DNA of 64,000 nucleotides. Source: Lolium rigidum (Eukaryota > Streptophyta > Magnoliopsida > Poales > Poaceae). Positions 48,054 to 59,917 of the stretch are shown in pieces. Within the stretch, counting starts at the first letter, position 1. Every line of letters starts with the position of its first letter. Where the stretch lies: the NCBI RefSeq assembly GCF_022539505.1, contig NC_061510.1:397216249-397280248 (forward strand), written 5' to 3'. Position numbers and translations under genes: made by a program. Below the pieces are notes generated by a model that had not been told where the DNA came from, searched no databases, and saw only the letters and a list, made by a program, of their open reading frames with translations.

Positions 48054-48705
48054 CTTGAACGATTTCCCGCGCGTTGCAGCGGGTATCTCTTTAAGAAATG
48101 TAACAAAACACATAAAATTTGGTTTATAGAATATGCAATATTTAGTTAACCATAGTAGGTGGGACACTAAATTTAATAGCCATGAAATGGATAAGTATTT
48201 GAAAATTTCAAGATTGTTATAATTTAGAGGTGTACGTGATTGATTTAGATAAGGTGAAATCAACCGACTATAGAAACAAATGATATGGATGGCTTGCATG
48301 AAAAATGCGTGCACATTGTGGCATTACGTTTAAAAATATATTATGTATGGTTATGTATATAAGAGCTCATAATTAACACTGAGTTAATTCGCAAACAGTT
48401 TATTTGGTAGCCAAAACTATTTGATGTTTAAGTTGTACATGACTTAACTATGTAATGATATAGCACGAGGATGCGATATTATCAATCGAGCGGCAAATAA
48501 AAAGAATGTCATTGCCAGTTTAATGGTTAAAATAGATAATCTAAATATCTTGCATGTAGAGATACATAATAAGTAAGAACTACTATTAATGGGATGAGGT
48601 GGACAAATAATTGGCTAAGGAAGTAGGTGATGTGGATAGCTTGCATGTGGAGATAGACAAATATTAATTACACTTATTAAAGTTTTATTTTATAAGAAAT
48701 ATAGA
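48054..48705 (-). mobile_element. Small non-autonomous Helitron, copy C
   Basis: 652 bp inserted between A and T: minus strand 5' end TCTATATTTC at 48705, 3' end with hairpin CCCGC...GCGGG followed by AAATCGTTCAAG at 48054. Block B at ~31033 shows the empty site 'tatgtaaa-tagcgtgcc'. The terminal CAAG instead of CTRR is unusual. No RepHel coding sequence. Confidence 0.75.
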
Positions 48706-48822
48706 TAGCGTGCCACACAAAAATTAAATATGATTAAAAAGTGTGTTCAAACCTAATATTTTGTTTAGGTTATAAAACCGACTATGCAAAAGCATAAATG
48801 CATGTATTCATCTATTTCAACA

Positions 48823-50525
48823 AGAGTGCTGCTATACACACGACAAATTTCGTACGATTTCTGTACGATCCAACTCATCACACGCAGGCAAAGAGCGGCT
48901 TGGCTCTGGGCTGAAACTCTGACTTGGGATCTGGAAGAAAAGACCTGGTCTATTCTCCCATCAAGATAGACCCTCTCCACTAAGTGACACGCGTGTAAAC
49001 ATCTCTAAAATAATTGTAGGCTTTTCAGAAATAGCTAGTGAAAAATAGGTGTAAACGTACCTGTTTATTTAAATTTAAAAAAATGTTATTTAAAGTTCTT
49101 TAAAAATATAAAATAAATACTTACATGTAGCTTACACTTGCCAATTCCCCAGAAAACATATGATTGTATCTAACTTATATAAATCTGAAAAATATACAAA
49201 TAACATTATAAGGATTGCATTTACACATGAGAACTGGCAGTAAGTATTAATATAATATGTACATGCAAAAAATTAATTCAAAATTTTAGATACTTATAAT
49301 ATGTAAACGAACCGTGGCTCTCAGAGTGTCATCCTGCTTTGCCCCGGTCCCGCCCTTCATTGATTCAAAAAAAACTAGTTAGGGTGGATGTCCAAGGGTC
49401 GCATCGAGCGGTGTGTGGAAAGAGGGCTTGATATTGTCGAGGATCCGACGCGAGTCCCAAACCTCGAGCTCCTGATGTGCGTGCGGCGCTGGAAACTAGC
49501 CGTGGACACGATCTTCCGCATATCACGGTCATGGCGCCCCTCCTCCCACCCCTAGTGCGCTTGCGAGCTCCCTCCTACAGCAATGCAGCCTCCATGTTGT
49601 CGTCGTAGCGAGTTTGGTCCCTCGCCACTGCCTTCGCTGCTTGCACCATCGCTGGGCGGCCCGCTCCAACCCCCGGGTTTGCCGATCCTCCTTGCGCGAG
49701 GTGAAGGAGGAGCCGGAGTACGCGACGCCGCCCGTCAATCCGAGGCGTGGCGGCAACAGCGTTAGCCGGCAGCAGCACAGGCGCGCCGGCGGCGCCCTCC
49801 TCACCCCGAAGCCGGAGGTGAAGGAGGAGCAGGACGACGAGGCAGCCGGTAAGGCGGCGCTGTTGCGGAGTACAAGCGGTAGCAACGTCTCATCGCCATC
49901 AGCGATGACCCCGAGCACTGCCCTGTCTTGCGAGCGGAGTGCTTGGCGTCGTTGAGCGACAAGGACGCCTGGAGGGGCGACCTCAACGCGACGATCACCA
50001 TGTCCATCCGTGACTCTGGGAAGCCGCTCGTGGACCTCACGGACGACAACGGGGCTGGGCCAAGCGGCGTGGTGAAGGACGGTCCCGACGAGCACGACAA
50101 GCAGGACGTCGTCGTCGATGACATGTACAACATCCACCAGTACACGACGCTGCAAGTACTACTAGATTAGGGTTTAGTTTAAATTTCATCCAATTTCGTT
50201 TGAATCTATGTAATATATAGCAAGTCTGAACGAATTCGCTTAAGTTTTAAATATCTGAAATTTTGTTTGGGGGACGCAGTAAACACGTCCTCAAACGATA
50301 AATCCGGCGTCGTAGGACGCTTTGCGGGACGCTGTTAGAGATTCTCTTAGTATATGTTTCGGAGCCAATGATATTTTAACTAGGCTAGGCAGTACTGCGG
50401 TTTGATTCTTAGCTGAACTTGTGCACTGGGAGAGAAATAATTAACACCAAGAGAATGGAGCACCAAGAGAAAGAGGAGTATCGTACACAGATCGGACAAG
50501 ATTTGTCGTGTGCGAAGCACTTTCG
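48823..50525. mobile_element. 1.7-kb hAT- or MULE-like element with captured coding sequence
   Basis: Target duplication TTTCAACA (48815-48822 and 50526-50533); blocks B (31133 on) and D (58567 on) show the empty site 'atttcaacaaaccgaag'. Inverted ends of about 45 bp: GAGTGCT..CACACGACAAATTT on the left and AAGTGCT..CACACGACAAATCT on the right. Inside lies a GC-rich segment with open frames; no transposase. An 8-bp duplication suits hAT; 9 bp with one mismatch would suit a MULE. Confidence 0.75.
49529..50170 (+). pseudogene. Captured gene fragment inside the hAT/MULE-like element
   Basis: GC-rich coding-like stretch in an AT-rich element. Plus-strand frames read PKPEVKEEQDDEAAG near 49810 and, in another frame, LRAECLASLSDKDAWRGDLN then SIRDSGKPLVDLTDDNGAG, ending QVLLD and TAG at 50170. 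The acidic 'PLVDLTDD' style with no domain that I can name suggests an exon of a plant gene. A frame change near 49900 breaks it. The right side (about 50280-50350) ends like a Harbinger element (ctgttagagattctc), so the capture may have been two-step. Confidence 0.4.
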
Positions 50526-50580
50526 TTTCAACAAACCGAAGACGATGCCTCACATTTTCCGAGGGCCACCGAGCTAGTTA

Positions 50581-50891
50581 GACTAGTCACAATGGGAAGT
50601 ATCATACACTAGTATCATGTACATGATACTAGTTTATGATACTACCTCCACAATGCATAGTATCATAATATGGTATCATACTTATGTCATATTTAATGTT
50701 TTGTAGAATCTCAATGCAAATGTGTGTACATGATGTATTTGTCATGAAGTTTTCTAGGTTTATGTGTCATGATACGGTATCATATTATGATACTACTCTC
50801 ATCTCTCACCTCATTAATTGATGTGACATATCAGATTTTTGCCAACATGGCATGTATGATACTACTTATGATACTCCCATTGGAGCTAGTC
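50581..50891. mobile_element. Tourist-type MITE (311 bp), private to block C
   Basis: Flanked by TTA (50578-50580 and 50892-50894). Inverted ends GACTAGTCACAATGGGA and (reverse of right) GACTAGCTCCAATGGGA, each followed by GTATCAT. Blocks B and D read 'gagctagttaggataaac' without it. It contains many 'tatgatac' inverted words. Confidence 0.92.
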
Positions 50892-51130
50892 TTAGGATAA
50901 ACAAGAATAAAACTACTTTTGGTTTACTGAGTATATATCAGCCTTCCTTTTTGTTAGTGGAGGGACTAGCACTACGCCGTGTGCATCAGTATATATGAGC
51001 GAAAGATGACATCTTAGTCTAATTTCCATGACGTAAAAATAGCCACATTGAGAAAACACGCTCGCAAGTGAACTAGCTAGTGTACGTTTGTCAGTTTTGG
51101 AACAGAAAGCACACACTGAGTTGAAATATA

Positions 51131-51391
51131 CTCCCTCCGTCTTAAAAATGTAAGACGTCTAAACATTGGTCAAAAATTAAATTTTACAAACTTTAACCAA
51201 ATAGTTAGATAAATATATTTACATCCACAATATCTAATGGATATATTAAGAAAATATACTTTATAGTGAATCTATTGATATTGATTCAGTACTGTAAATG
51301 TTGATATTTTGTATATAAACTAGGTCAAACTTAAAAAAAACCTTGGTTCTTACCTAATCCTTAGGCGCCTTATATTTTGAAACGGAGGAAG
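51131..51391. mobile_element. Stowaway MITE, block copy C
   Basis: CTCCCTCCGT...CGGAGGAAG between TA dinucleotides; orthologous to the copies at 31309 and 58881. Confidence 0.88.
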
Positions 51392-51427
51392 TATCATGAA
51401 AACCACATGACATACATACCACACTAA

Positions 51428-52572
51428 GAGCAACTCTAACAGTACCCGTAAAATGAGCCGAAACCGTATTATTCCGGCGAGTTTACGGGTTCGGGAGGAA
51501 AAAGGCTCAAAACGAAGCCCGAACTCGCGGCCTGGCCCGTAAACAGAGTTTGGGGGCCCGAGAAACTTGACGACCGCCCCGTATTTAAACGGGCCACAGA
51601 GGGGAGTTCGGTTTCCAAACCCTACTCCCCTCTGTCGCTGTCACCCGCTCCGCCGCCACCACCCACCTTCTCCAACGAGGAATCCACCGCGCTGAAGCGC
51701 CGCTTCACCCCAGCTACGCCACCCCATGGGCTCGCGCGGTAGCTCTACACGAGGTGGCGCAGGTTTGGGCGGCAGGGACTTGCCACCGCGCCCCCCCCCC
51801 CCATGTTTCGCACGGAGGCGGAACATCAGAAGTTCAACCGCTCAGAGGGCGCGCGCAAGCGCAACGCCCGCCGGTGGACGAGTTGGGGGCTCACGCCCCC
51901 CATGCAAGCTCGCCAAGTACGGGAACAACTGAGGCGAGGGCTCCTCCTCCGGCAGTTCGAGCCGCCCCCGCGCTCAGAGGAGGAAGACACCGTCATCGCG
52001 TGCGAGTCAACATTTTCCTAGGGGGATTACGTCCACAGCTCCGACGAGGGGGACACCGTGATCGCGCAGGTGGCGGCGATCACGGAGGCGGAGGCCCTCG
52101 CTCGCTGGCGCCAGGAGGAGGCCGACGCCGTCCGCCAAGTGCGGGAGTACGAGGCGGCGCGCTGGGAGGAGCGCATCCATATCTCGAGCTTGACTCCTAG
52201 TATAGGAGGTCCTCACCGTCCTCCACGTTGACGCCCTCGTCCGCCTTGACGCCTTCCTCCGCCACCACCGGCACCGCCGCGTGCAGAGGCCATCGGGGCC
52301 TCTTTTTGGTCGGAATTAGTTCGCGCGGTTAAGGCTAGTACTTAATTTACGTTTGTAGTACATATTATGTAAATATTGATGCTCAATCGGAGAATCAAAG
52401 TATCATCTATATCTGTTCATCGACGAATTCTCCCGCGACATTTTAATTTCGTTTTTCCAGTTCGTGGTTACGATTTCTGTTCCACGCGAGTGGCAAAATC
52501 ATCCTAAGTGTCCTTTTCGACAGACTGAATCTTTTTCCGTTCTGAATTTTTCGGTTACGGTTAGAGATGGTC
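51428..52572 (+). mobile_element. Harbinger-like element, copy C
   Basis: TAA at 51425-51427 and 52573-52575; same ends as the copy at 31595. Its ORF (from 51726) is frameshifted relative to copy B, partly at a run of C (51788-51800). Confidence 0.75.
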
Positions 52573-52654
52573 TAATTTGTCTGATACCAGACTACACTGG
52601 CCGAGCGTTACAAGACGCACACGCACAGACAGTCACTGCACGACCAGTCTGCAG

Positions 52655-53263
52655 TTAACATCTTCTGTACTGCGTGAAGCCAAGGGAGACGTCTGTGCTT
52701 GAGTACGCAAGCGCGATGCGCCATGCCCATGCACCGCACCTACGTACAACGCGGACGTCCATGCCCCGACCCTGCAGGAATATGCTACCATGTGCATGTG
52801 CTCTAGGCGTGACCCCGCCGGCGCATCCGCCGCCGTACCCGCCTCCGACCCCGCCGAATGGGGCGCCGCCGCCGGCGAACCGTCCAAACGGGACCCCTCC
52901 GGTGCCACCGACGCCGCCGATTGGCCCGACGCTCCCCACGCCGCCCCCGACGCCTCCCAGCGGGCCCGTGACGCCGGTGAAGACGCCGGCGCCGTTGTTG
53001 CCGAAGCCCCCGCCGTAGCCGCCGCCCACGGCCGGAAAGCCCGGCAGGTCCCCCATGCCTCCCACTCCCACGAACAGGTTCTTCGCGTCCGCCGTTCCCG
53101 CAACTCCTGCACCGGCGCCGCTCTCCGCGGCGGCAGCGGCCGGAAGCGAGGCCTCAGCTGCACCACCAGCAGGCGCGGTCCTGGCCGCCACCACGGCGTG
53201 TGCCGCTACAGCGAGGGTGAGCAGGAGGAGGGGTGCGACAGTGCCAAAGCATTTCTTGGCCAT
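52655..53263 (-). CDS. Secreted glycine-rich protein, copy 3 (stop codon lost, 49-residue extension)
   Basis: A 202-residue frame from ATG 53263. Residues 1-153 match copy 1: signal peptide, Ala-rich spacer, NLFVGVGGMGDLPG, then GGV/GGY repeats to GGVTP. The codon after GGVTP is AGA (52804-52802) where copies 1 and 2 have TGA, so translation would continue through former 3' UTR for 49 residues (RAHAHGSIFLQG...), basic and Cys-containing, to a stop at 52655. Cys also replaces Gly in GGGCAGG. The promoter block with TATTTAAA (53373-53366) is conserved. Whether the extended protein is made is unknown. Confidence 0.75.
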   Translation of the reverse strand: MAKKCFGTVAPLLLLTLAVAAHAVVAARTAPAGGAAEASLPAAAAAESGAGAGVAGTADAKNLFVGVGGMGDLPGFPAVGGGYGGGFGNNGAGVFTGVTGPLGGVGGGVGSVGPIGGVGGTGGVPFGRFAGGGAPFGGVGGGYGGGCAGGVTPRAHAHGSIFLQGRGMDVRVVRRCGAWAWRIALAYSSTDVSLGFTQYRRC

Positions 53264-53365
53264 GGCGTTCTAGCTAGCTAGATTCTATGGTTTCCTCTAT
53301 GTGTTGTGCGTGTGAGAGATCGATGCTACTGCTGTGGTTGTGGAGTGGTGGAGTACGTGGTTTGG

Positions 53366-53373
53366 TTTAAATA
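53366..53373 (-). promoter_or_regulatory. TATA-like box of glycine-rich gene copy 3
   Basis: TATTTAAA in the conserved promoter block. Confidence 0.6.
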
Positions 53374-54749
53374 GGCGGCGGAGAGATCGGGGCAGATGGA
53401 GGGGGCTGTAAATGAGGCGAGTGCTGTACTGCTGTAGTGAACGGTTGTTCACGATTCAGAGGGAGTAGGTGAGACGAAGAGGTGGGACACCCAGATGCCG
53501 AATAATTTAAAATAAACTAGTTAAATGCCCGTGCGCTGTCACGGGTTTTCAAATTTTTTTTGTTCACCGTGGTGGTGCTTCATATTCATCTATTGTTTCG
53601 TCAACTTTGATAAATCTCCTTTGTTATTTTCATAAATCATGATTTTAGAGTTGCTACCTTTAGCCATGCCAAAGTAGCATTGTCTCTATGAAAAGTCATG
53701 CTTCCCGTGTTTTTCTTAGTTTTAGTCGATAAGAAATCCAGTGTTGTGTAGTGAATGAAATAATATATTGATCAAAGAACTATTTGGTTCGTGGATACAC
53801 AAAGCGAGCTTTTATTTTTCTGCCAGATACATAGTTGCAGCGGTTACCTTTTTTTGCAGCACATGTCAATACGATGCATGTGAACACTCGTGACACATTT
53901 TAAATATTACTGTATATTGTCCAAAAAAACATTTGATCTGCTTGAAGTAAAATTCGATAAAAAAGTATACTCTAACTTCATAGAAATATAAACTAAGGAC
54001 CAGCAGATTATCTTTTAAACTATTGTCTACACAGATTTAAATATTCTTGTACGATGTTAGGTGTGCCTTGTCTTCGGCTTCATTTGCATGAAATTTCAGT
54101 AAATGTACTAAAAATATCTCGCTCAGCTGGTAGCGACCCTCCAGGAGCAATAATCATTGTTACTACGAACTTTGATGTTAAATGATAAAAAAAAAATTGA
54201 ACACCATAGATAACTCACAGTACAAACTTGATCAACCAATTCCTTATCGCCCCAATTTGTGTTGAATGATTAAATCATCGTTGTCTTGGATGATTACATC
54301 ATCATCATTGTGTTGGATGTTATTACAAGACTAAATGTTTGTAGTTATTTCCAGATAAATTCACGAATTTAATTTTTTTAGAATACCAGCTAGTGATCAA
54401 CATGGTCAGAAAAACATGTCAGAATCCTCTTTGTGAGTACCCCACCAGCTTCTCCTCTCCCTCCCTTGCTTGTTTATCACCTGTTGGTCACCGCTAAGTT
54501 TTGCTATGCCCGCTAGCAAGGGTCAGCTAGGTGTAAAGGTGAATTAGTGTGCTCTCCTTTCCTTCAATTCATTCTTTTTCTTGCGCATGCGATATCTTCC
54601 ATGTACCTGTGAGAACGCAGAGCTGTTGCCTTATGCCACTCCAGCCGTGGCTGTCAACGCGGAACGGGAGCTGCAAGCCGGCCCGTTTCCCCTCTCGCAC
54701 ACGGGAGCTGCATGTCAAATTATATTAAGAAGTTAGTCTCAAGTCATGT

Positions 54750-55222
54750 TTAACTTGTCAGATGACATGGTGAATTGTTTCTCACACACCAATTTCTCCA
54801 TGCGGTTAGCATTACCAGCGAATTAAATATCTTCTTTTCTGAATCTTGCAATGTGTCTCTAGCTTGTGTCCACCACAGGCGCAGGTTCAGATTCATGGTT
54901 GGCATGACCTGTCTAAGTTTAGACCACCCAAGGCCATTGATCCAGATTATGTTTACCACAACACAACCATTAAATATTGAGAATCTTGTTGCGCTGAACC
55001 GCAAAACAGACAACTCTTGTTATGTGGCAGTCCACGTTTTGTAGGCATGCCTGCTGTCCAAACTCTGCCTCCAACGAATAGCCAGGTTGCAAGCTTGCAT
55101 CGTAATGGTGCCCAAGAACCCCAGATCACCTTTGCTGTGTCACATGTAGTTGCGTCACAGAGTGAGCATTGTAGATCGAATTGGAGGAATAATTTCCTTC
55201 GGGGTCCCACTACTAAACTCAA
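54750..55222 (-). pseudogene. LINE ORF2 zf-RVT fragment carried in the Helitron
   Basis: Minus strand frames read SWAPLRCKLATWLFVGGRVW then KRGLPHNKSCLFCGS (zf-RVT family of plant non-LTR elements, with its Cys pair), and, after a frameshift near 54985, WWTQARDTLQDSEKKIFNSL and VMLTAWRNWCVRNN, the usual sequence downstream of that domain. There is no LINE tail here, so this is either an internal fragment captured by the Helitron or a decayed insertion. Confidence 0.7.
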
Positions 55223-56789
55223 GTATCTTCAACCACCGAAGACATATGGATAGCTTGCATTGACACCCTCCCAGATCGCTCTGTGAATTGACATATCGGT
55301 GTTAACATCTCTCAGGCATTGAGGCCGGGTGGTTGTCTTCTTCCTGTCTTCGCTGTGACGCCTCCAACCTAGCAACTGATGAGTATGTGTAACGTTCAGT
55401 TGGACAAAACAATAGTGGTGCTTCACCCAAATTTAAAAAAACATATGAACCGGCAGGAAGTTGCTCCTTTGCGTTCCCCTCAACACCGGCTGCATCCCTT
55501 CAAATACCTATACATCACCATCAACACAAATAGTAATATTGATCAACTGATGTGTAAATGTACCATATGACACAACAAACAATTAATTACATTGGTACTG
55601 GAGGGAAACATGTGGCATGGATCATGCACAACAACTCCTACAGACTAAAGGAAGAGAGACCAACGTGCTAGGGAGCTTAAGAATGGTTCTTTTGTACATT
55701 GGTTTAGTTTCATGTTGGTTGGGAAAAAGGGGAACTTGAATATTTTACTTTGGTCACAGTTTCATGTTCTTTTTGTGAAATAGTAACCATGCCTCCCAAT
55801 GAATTTGATAGTAACCATGCATCCCAAGTCCCAACAAATTTGACGGAAATTTTATCTAACGGGTAGTGTTTGACCTTGCCTCCCAACCAAATTTTACAGT
55901 AACCGTACCTCCCAATCGAAATATCTATTATGCATAAAAAATGAAGGTTAAATCAGATTAAGGACATGAGACACATGGGTAAGAAAATACTCTTGTGTAC
56001 CTGGCAGAACTCGAGGGCTATTGCAGTTAAATCGAATTGCAATGCAAGGGGAGTGCTTCAAATAAATAATTTATGTTAGAAAGAATATAAATGTGTCACG
56101 AGTAATTAAATTGAAATGTATTGGATCTGCTCCAAATAATATTTATGACCATCCATCAGATACTCAGATTATCAACCTCTATTAATAACAACACTATATG
56201 GACTATATAGTCCTACATGAACAATCATATTTTCAATGGAATGTCTCCTTACCTATAGAGATGCAGAAGAACATTTAAAGAGCTAGAATAAAAAAAATAC
56301 AGAGTAATCAGCCGCCATGATCTGCCACAGGCTCTTAATAACCAGCCCCGTCTGCAGCTACTTATGTTTGTTTTTGTTACAGCGTACTGTAGATTAAAAA
56401 TCTCCTGTGTTTTTGGCTGTTGATATACTTTGTACAGTGTGAAGAGCATTTAAAGAAGAATTTCATGCGGCCTGCGGTTTTATTAGGCTCTTAATAATAA
56501 TTTCCTCTCACTTTATGTGTCTCTGTTACTCTTAATAATAATTTTCTCTCCCTTTAAGCGATGAGTGTTGATAATCGAAATCTGCTGAAGATAGAGACAA
56601 TGAAGCTCGGTTCAGAATTCTACAAAACTGTATTAACACATCAAAGTTAATTTGAACAATCGCTGTGGGCAGGATGTTCAGAAACAGGGTGAACCATGCC
56701 AGAAGCAACCAAATTATCAGATCTGTGGGGAATCAGCCAATCAGGAGGAAGGAAGGAATGAAGTTTATATGGAAGAATACTTGCCTCCC

Positions 56790-57260
56790 TCATCGCCGAT
56801 TGCCGCTCCCATGCCCTAGCATCGCCGCAACCGAAGCTCTGATGGGTGTGGTACCCTGGGGCCTCGAGCTGCTTGACAGCGAATCAAGTTGAAGGCGAGC
56901 TTCTTGATCTGCTACAGGACATGTGGACGGCGGCGGCGGCGGTGATCTGGGCGTGACCGGCAGCGGCGATGTAGGCGTGACCGGCGGTGGCGGTGTCGAT
57001 CTGTGGGCAACATGGGTCCGTGCGAGAAGCGAGTGTTGGGTGGCGAGGAGGCCGTGACGGAGTAGAACGGAGGTCGGAGGGGCCATCGTTGGAGCAGGAG
57101 CGTTCAGCGCTGTCAACGGCAAGGCAGAGCGGCGCCTCGTGAGATAAGGACTCCAAGAGGCTGCGTGAATTTCTTGGGCTTGGCCCATTTGGAATTTGCT
57201 GGGGCGCGAGCGATGCGTGACCAAGGACGACGACGGAACACGGTAGAGGTCGACGACGGA
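56790..57260 (-). pseudogene. GC-rich Pro/Ser-rich fragment at the Helitron 5' end
   Basis: Open on the minus strand (for example 57224-56790, Pro/Thr/Ser-rich; STPPPPVTPTSPLPVTP). Composition contrasts with the AT-rich rest of the Helitron, which fits a captured 5' end of a host gene. No domain recognised. Confidence 0.35.
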
Positions 57261-57289
57261 ACGCGTTCCTCTTTTTTAAGTAGTACAGA

Positions 57290-57808
57290 TAACATATTTG
57301 GTTTGAACACAAATCCAATAATAAGTCCATTGGATGTGTGCATGATCGATGAATTATAAATAGAGATGACTCCAGTGAATAACATAAATGGGTCAGGTAG
57401 TAGTAACATGAAAAGAATTAAGAAGGCAAATTAGGTCTTTGCTTAATAAGCCACATTGACAAAACTTGATACAGTTGGAAGAATCAGTGAACAAAAAATT
57501 CATATCAAATAATTATTAAAGTTTCTTCTACATACTACACATACCCAAAATGTCGCACTATTATATATCGGATCGGATTGAGAATATTGCATTTCATAAT
57601 GGAGAAAGTAATTATGAGGCACACATATGAGCTCAAAGTAATTGGGAAATTCTTACTCTTTATTTGGCCTAACTCTCCATTAAAAACATTTATTTTGCTG
57701 TTTCATTCGAAAGATCGTACAGTATACATCTTTAGGTCTTACTCAACTAAACTTTGCTTGAAGTTTGAAACTCAAGCACGGCATAAAAAGAGTGCAAGTT
57801 TATGTAAA
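57290..57808. repeat. Duplicated tail/head block leading to copy D
   Basis: Resumes 'taacatatttggtttgaac' after the Helitron and runs to the second small Helitron. The uninterrupted join 'gatcgtacagtatacatc' at about 57714 is the empty site of the CACTA element, and 'gccacattgacaaaacttgat' at ~57450-57470 is the empty site of the LINE. Confidence 0.9.
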
Positions 57809-58462
57809 CTTGAACGATTTCCCGCGCGTTGCAGCGGGTATCTCTTTAAGAAATGTAATAACACACATAAAACTTGGTTTATAGAATATGCAATATTTAG
57901 TTGGCCATAGTAGGTGAGACACTAAATTTAATAGCCATGATGGATAATTATTTGAAAATTTCAAGATTGTTATATTTTAGAGGTGTACGTGATTGATTTA
58001 GATAAGGTGAAATCAACCGACTATAGAAACAAATGATATTGATGGCTTGCATGAAAAATGCATGCACATTGTGGCATTACGTTTAAAAAAATATTATGTA
58101 TGGTTATGTATATAAGAGCTCATAATTAACACTGAGTTAATTCACAAACAGTTTATTTGGTTGCCAAAATTATTTGATGTTTAAGTTGTACATGACTTAA
58201 CTATGTAATGATATAGCACGAGGATGCGATATTATCAATCGAGCGACAAATAAAAAGAATGTCATTGCCAGTTTAATGGTTAAAATAGATAATCTAAATA
58301 TCTTGCATGTAGAGATAGATAATAAGTAAGAACTACTATTAATGGGATGAGGTGGACAAATGATTGGCTAAGGAAGTAGGTGATATGGATAGCTTGCATG
58401 TGAAGATAGACAAATATTATTTACACTTAGTAAAGTTTTGTTTAATTTATAAGAAATATAGA
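57809..58462 (-). mobile_element. Small non-autonomous Helitron, copy D
   Basis: 654 bp, nearly identical to 48054-48705 with the same flanks, so it was duplicated with the block rather than inserted twice. Confidence 0.75.
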
Positions 58463-58880
58463 TAGCGTGCCACACAAAAATTAAATATGATTAAAAAGTG
58501 TGTTCAAACCTAATATTTTGTTTAGGCTATAAAACCGACTATGCAAAAGCATAAATGCATGTATTCATCTATTTCAACAAACCGAAGACGATGCCTCACA
58601 TTTTGCGAGGGCCACCGAGCTAGTTAGGATAAACAAGAATAAAACTATTTTTGGCTACCAACACCACGGATTTAATTTTATTCTATACTTTTGGTTTACT
58701 GAGTATATATCAGCCTTCCTTTTTGTTAGTGGAGGGACTAGCACTACGCCGTGTGCATCAGTATATATGAGCGAAAGATGACATCTTAGTCTAATTTCCA
58801 TGACGTAAAAATAGCCACATTGAGAAAACACGCTCGTTTGTCAGTTTTGGAACAGCAAGCACACACTGAGTTGAAATATA

Positions 58881-59116
58881 CTCCCTCCGTCTTAAAATGT
58901 AGATAAATCTTACAAACTTTGACCAAATATTTAGATAAATATATTTACATCCACAGTATCTAATGGATATATTAAGAAAATATACTTTATAGTGAATCTA
59001 TTGATATTGATTCAGTATTGTAAATGTTGATATTTTGTATATAAACTAGGTCAAACTTAAAAAAACGTTGGCTCTTACCTAATCCTTAGGCGCCTTATAT
59101 TTTGAAACGGAGGAAG
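58881..59116. mobile_element. Stowaway MITE, block copy D
   Basis: Same position and ends as copies B and C; about 25 bp shorter because of a small internal deletion near its left end. Confidence 0.85.
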
Positions 59117-59152
59117 TATCACGAAAACCACATGACATACATACCACACTAA

Positions 59153-59917
59153 AAGCAACTCTAACAGTACCCATAAAATGAGCCGAAACCGTATTATTCC
59201 GGCGAGTTTACGGGTTCGGGAGGAAAAAGGCCCAGAACGGAGCCCGAACTCGCGGCCTGGCCCGTAAACAGAGTTTGGGGGCCCGAGAAACTCGACGATC
59301 GCCCAGTATTTAAACGTGCCACAGAGGGGAGTCCGGTTTCCAAACCCTACTCCCCTCCGCCGCTGTCACCCGCTCCGCCGCCACCATCCACCTTCTCCGA
59401 CGAGGAATCCACCGCGCTGAAGCGCCGCTTCACCCAAGCTACGCCACCCCATGGGCTCGCGCGGTAGCTCTACACGAGGTGGCGCAAGTTTGTGCGGCAG
59501 GGACTTGCCACCGCGTCAAGCTCGAGATAGTCGAGCTTGACTCCTAGTATAGGAGGTCCTCACCATCCTCCGCGTCGACGCCCACGTCCGCCTTGACGCC
59601 TTCCTGCGCCACCACCGGCACCGCCGCGTGCAGAGGCCATCGGGGCCTCTTTTTGGTCGGAATTAGTTTGCGCGGTTAGAGCTAGTACTTAATTTACGTT
59701 TGTAGTACATATTATGTAAATTTTGATGCTTGATCGGAGAATCAAAGTATCATCTATATCTGTTCATCGACAAATTCTCCCACGACATTTTAATTTTGTT
59801 TCCAGTTCGTGGTTACGGTTTCTGTTGTGCGAGAGTGGCAAAATCATCTTAAGTGTCCTTTTCGGCAGACTGAATCTTTTTTCGTTCTGAATTTTTCGGT
59901 TACGGTTAGAGATGGTC
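59153..59917 (+). mobile_element. Harbinger-like element, copy D, internally deleted
   Basis: TAA at 59150-59152 and 59918-59920. The first base of the end is changed (AAGCAACTCTAACAG). About 390 bp of the ORF region is missing between 'cttgccaccgcg' (59515) and 'tcaagctcgag'. Homology to blocks B and C stops at the right TAA. Confidence 0.75.

Larger units (their letters stand above)
53517..57289 (-). mobile_element. Non-autonomous Helitron, 3.8 kb, with captured fragments
   Basis: Minus strand: 5' end TCTGTACTACTTAAAAAA at 57289, 3' end with hairpin CCCGTG..CACGGG then CATTTAACTAG at 53517. Host A precedes and T follows, without a target duplication: the Helitron signature. The same tail block at 17110-17130 and 35280 is uninterrupted, but has three extra bases (tag) at the join. 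It carries a LINE zf-RVT fragment (54750-55222) and a GC-rich fragment near its 5' end (56790-57260). No Rep/helicase frame. Confidence 0.85.
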
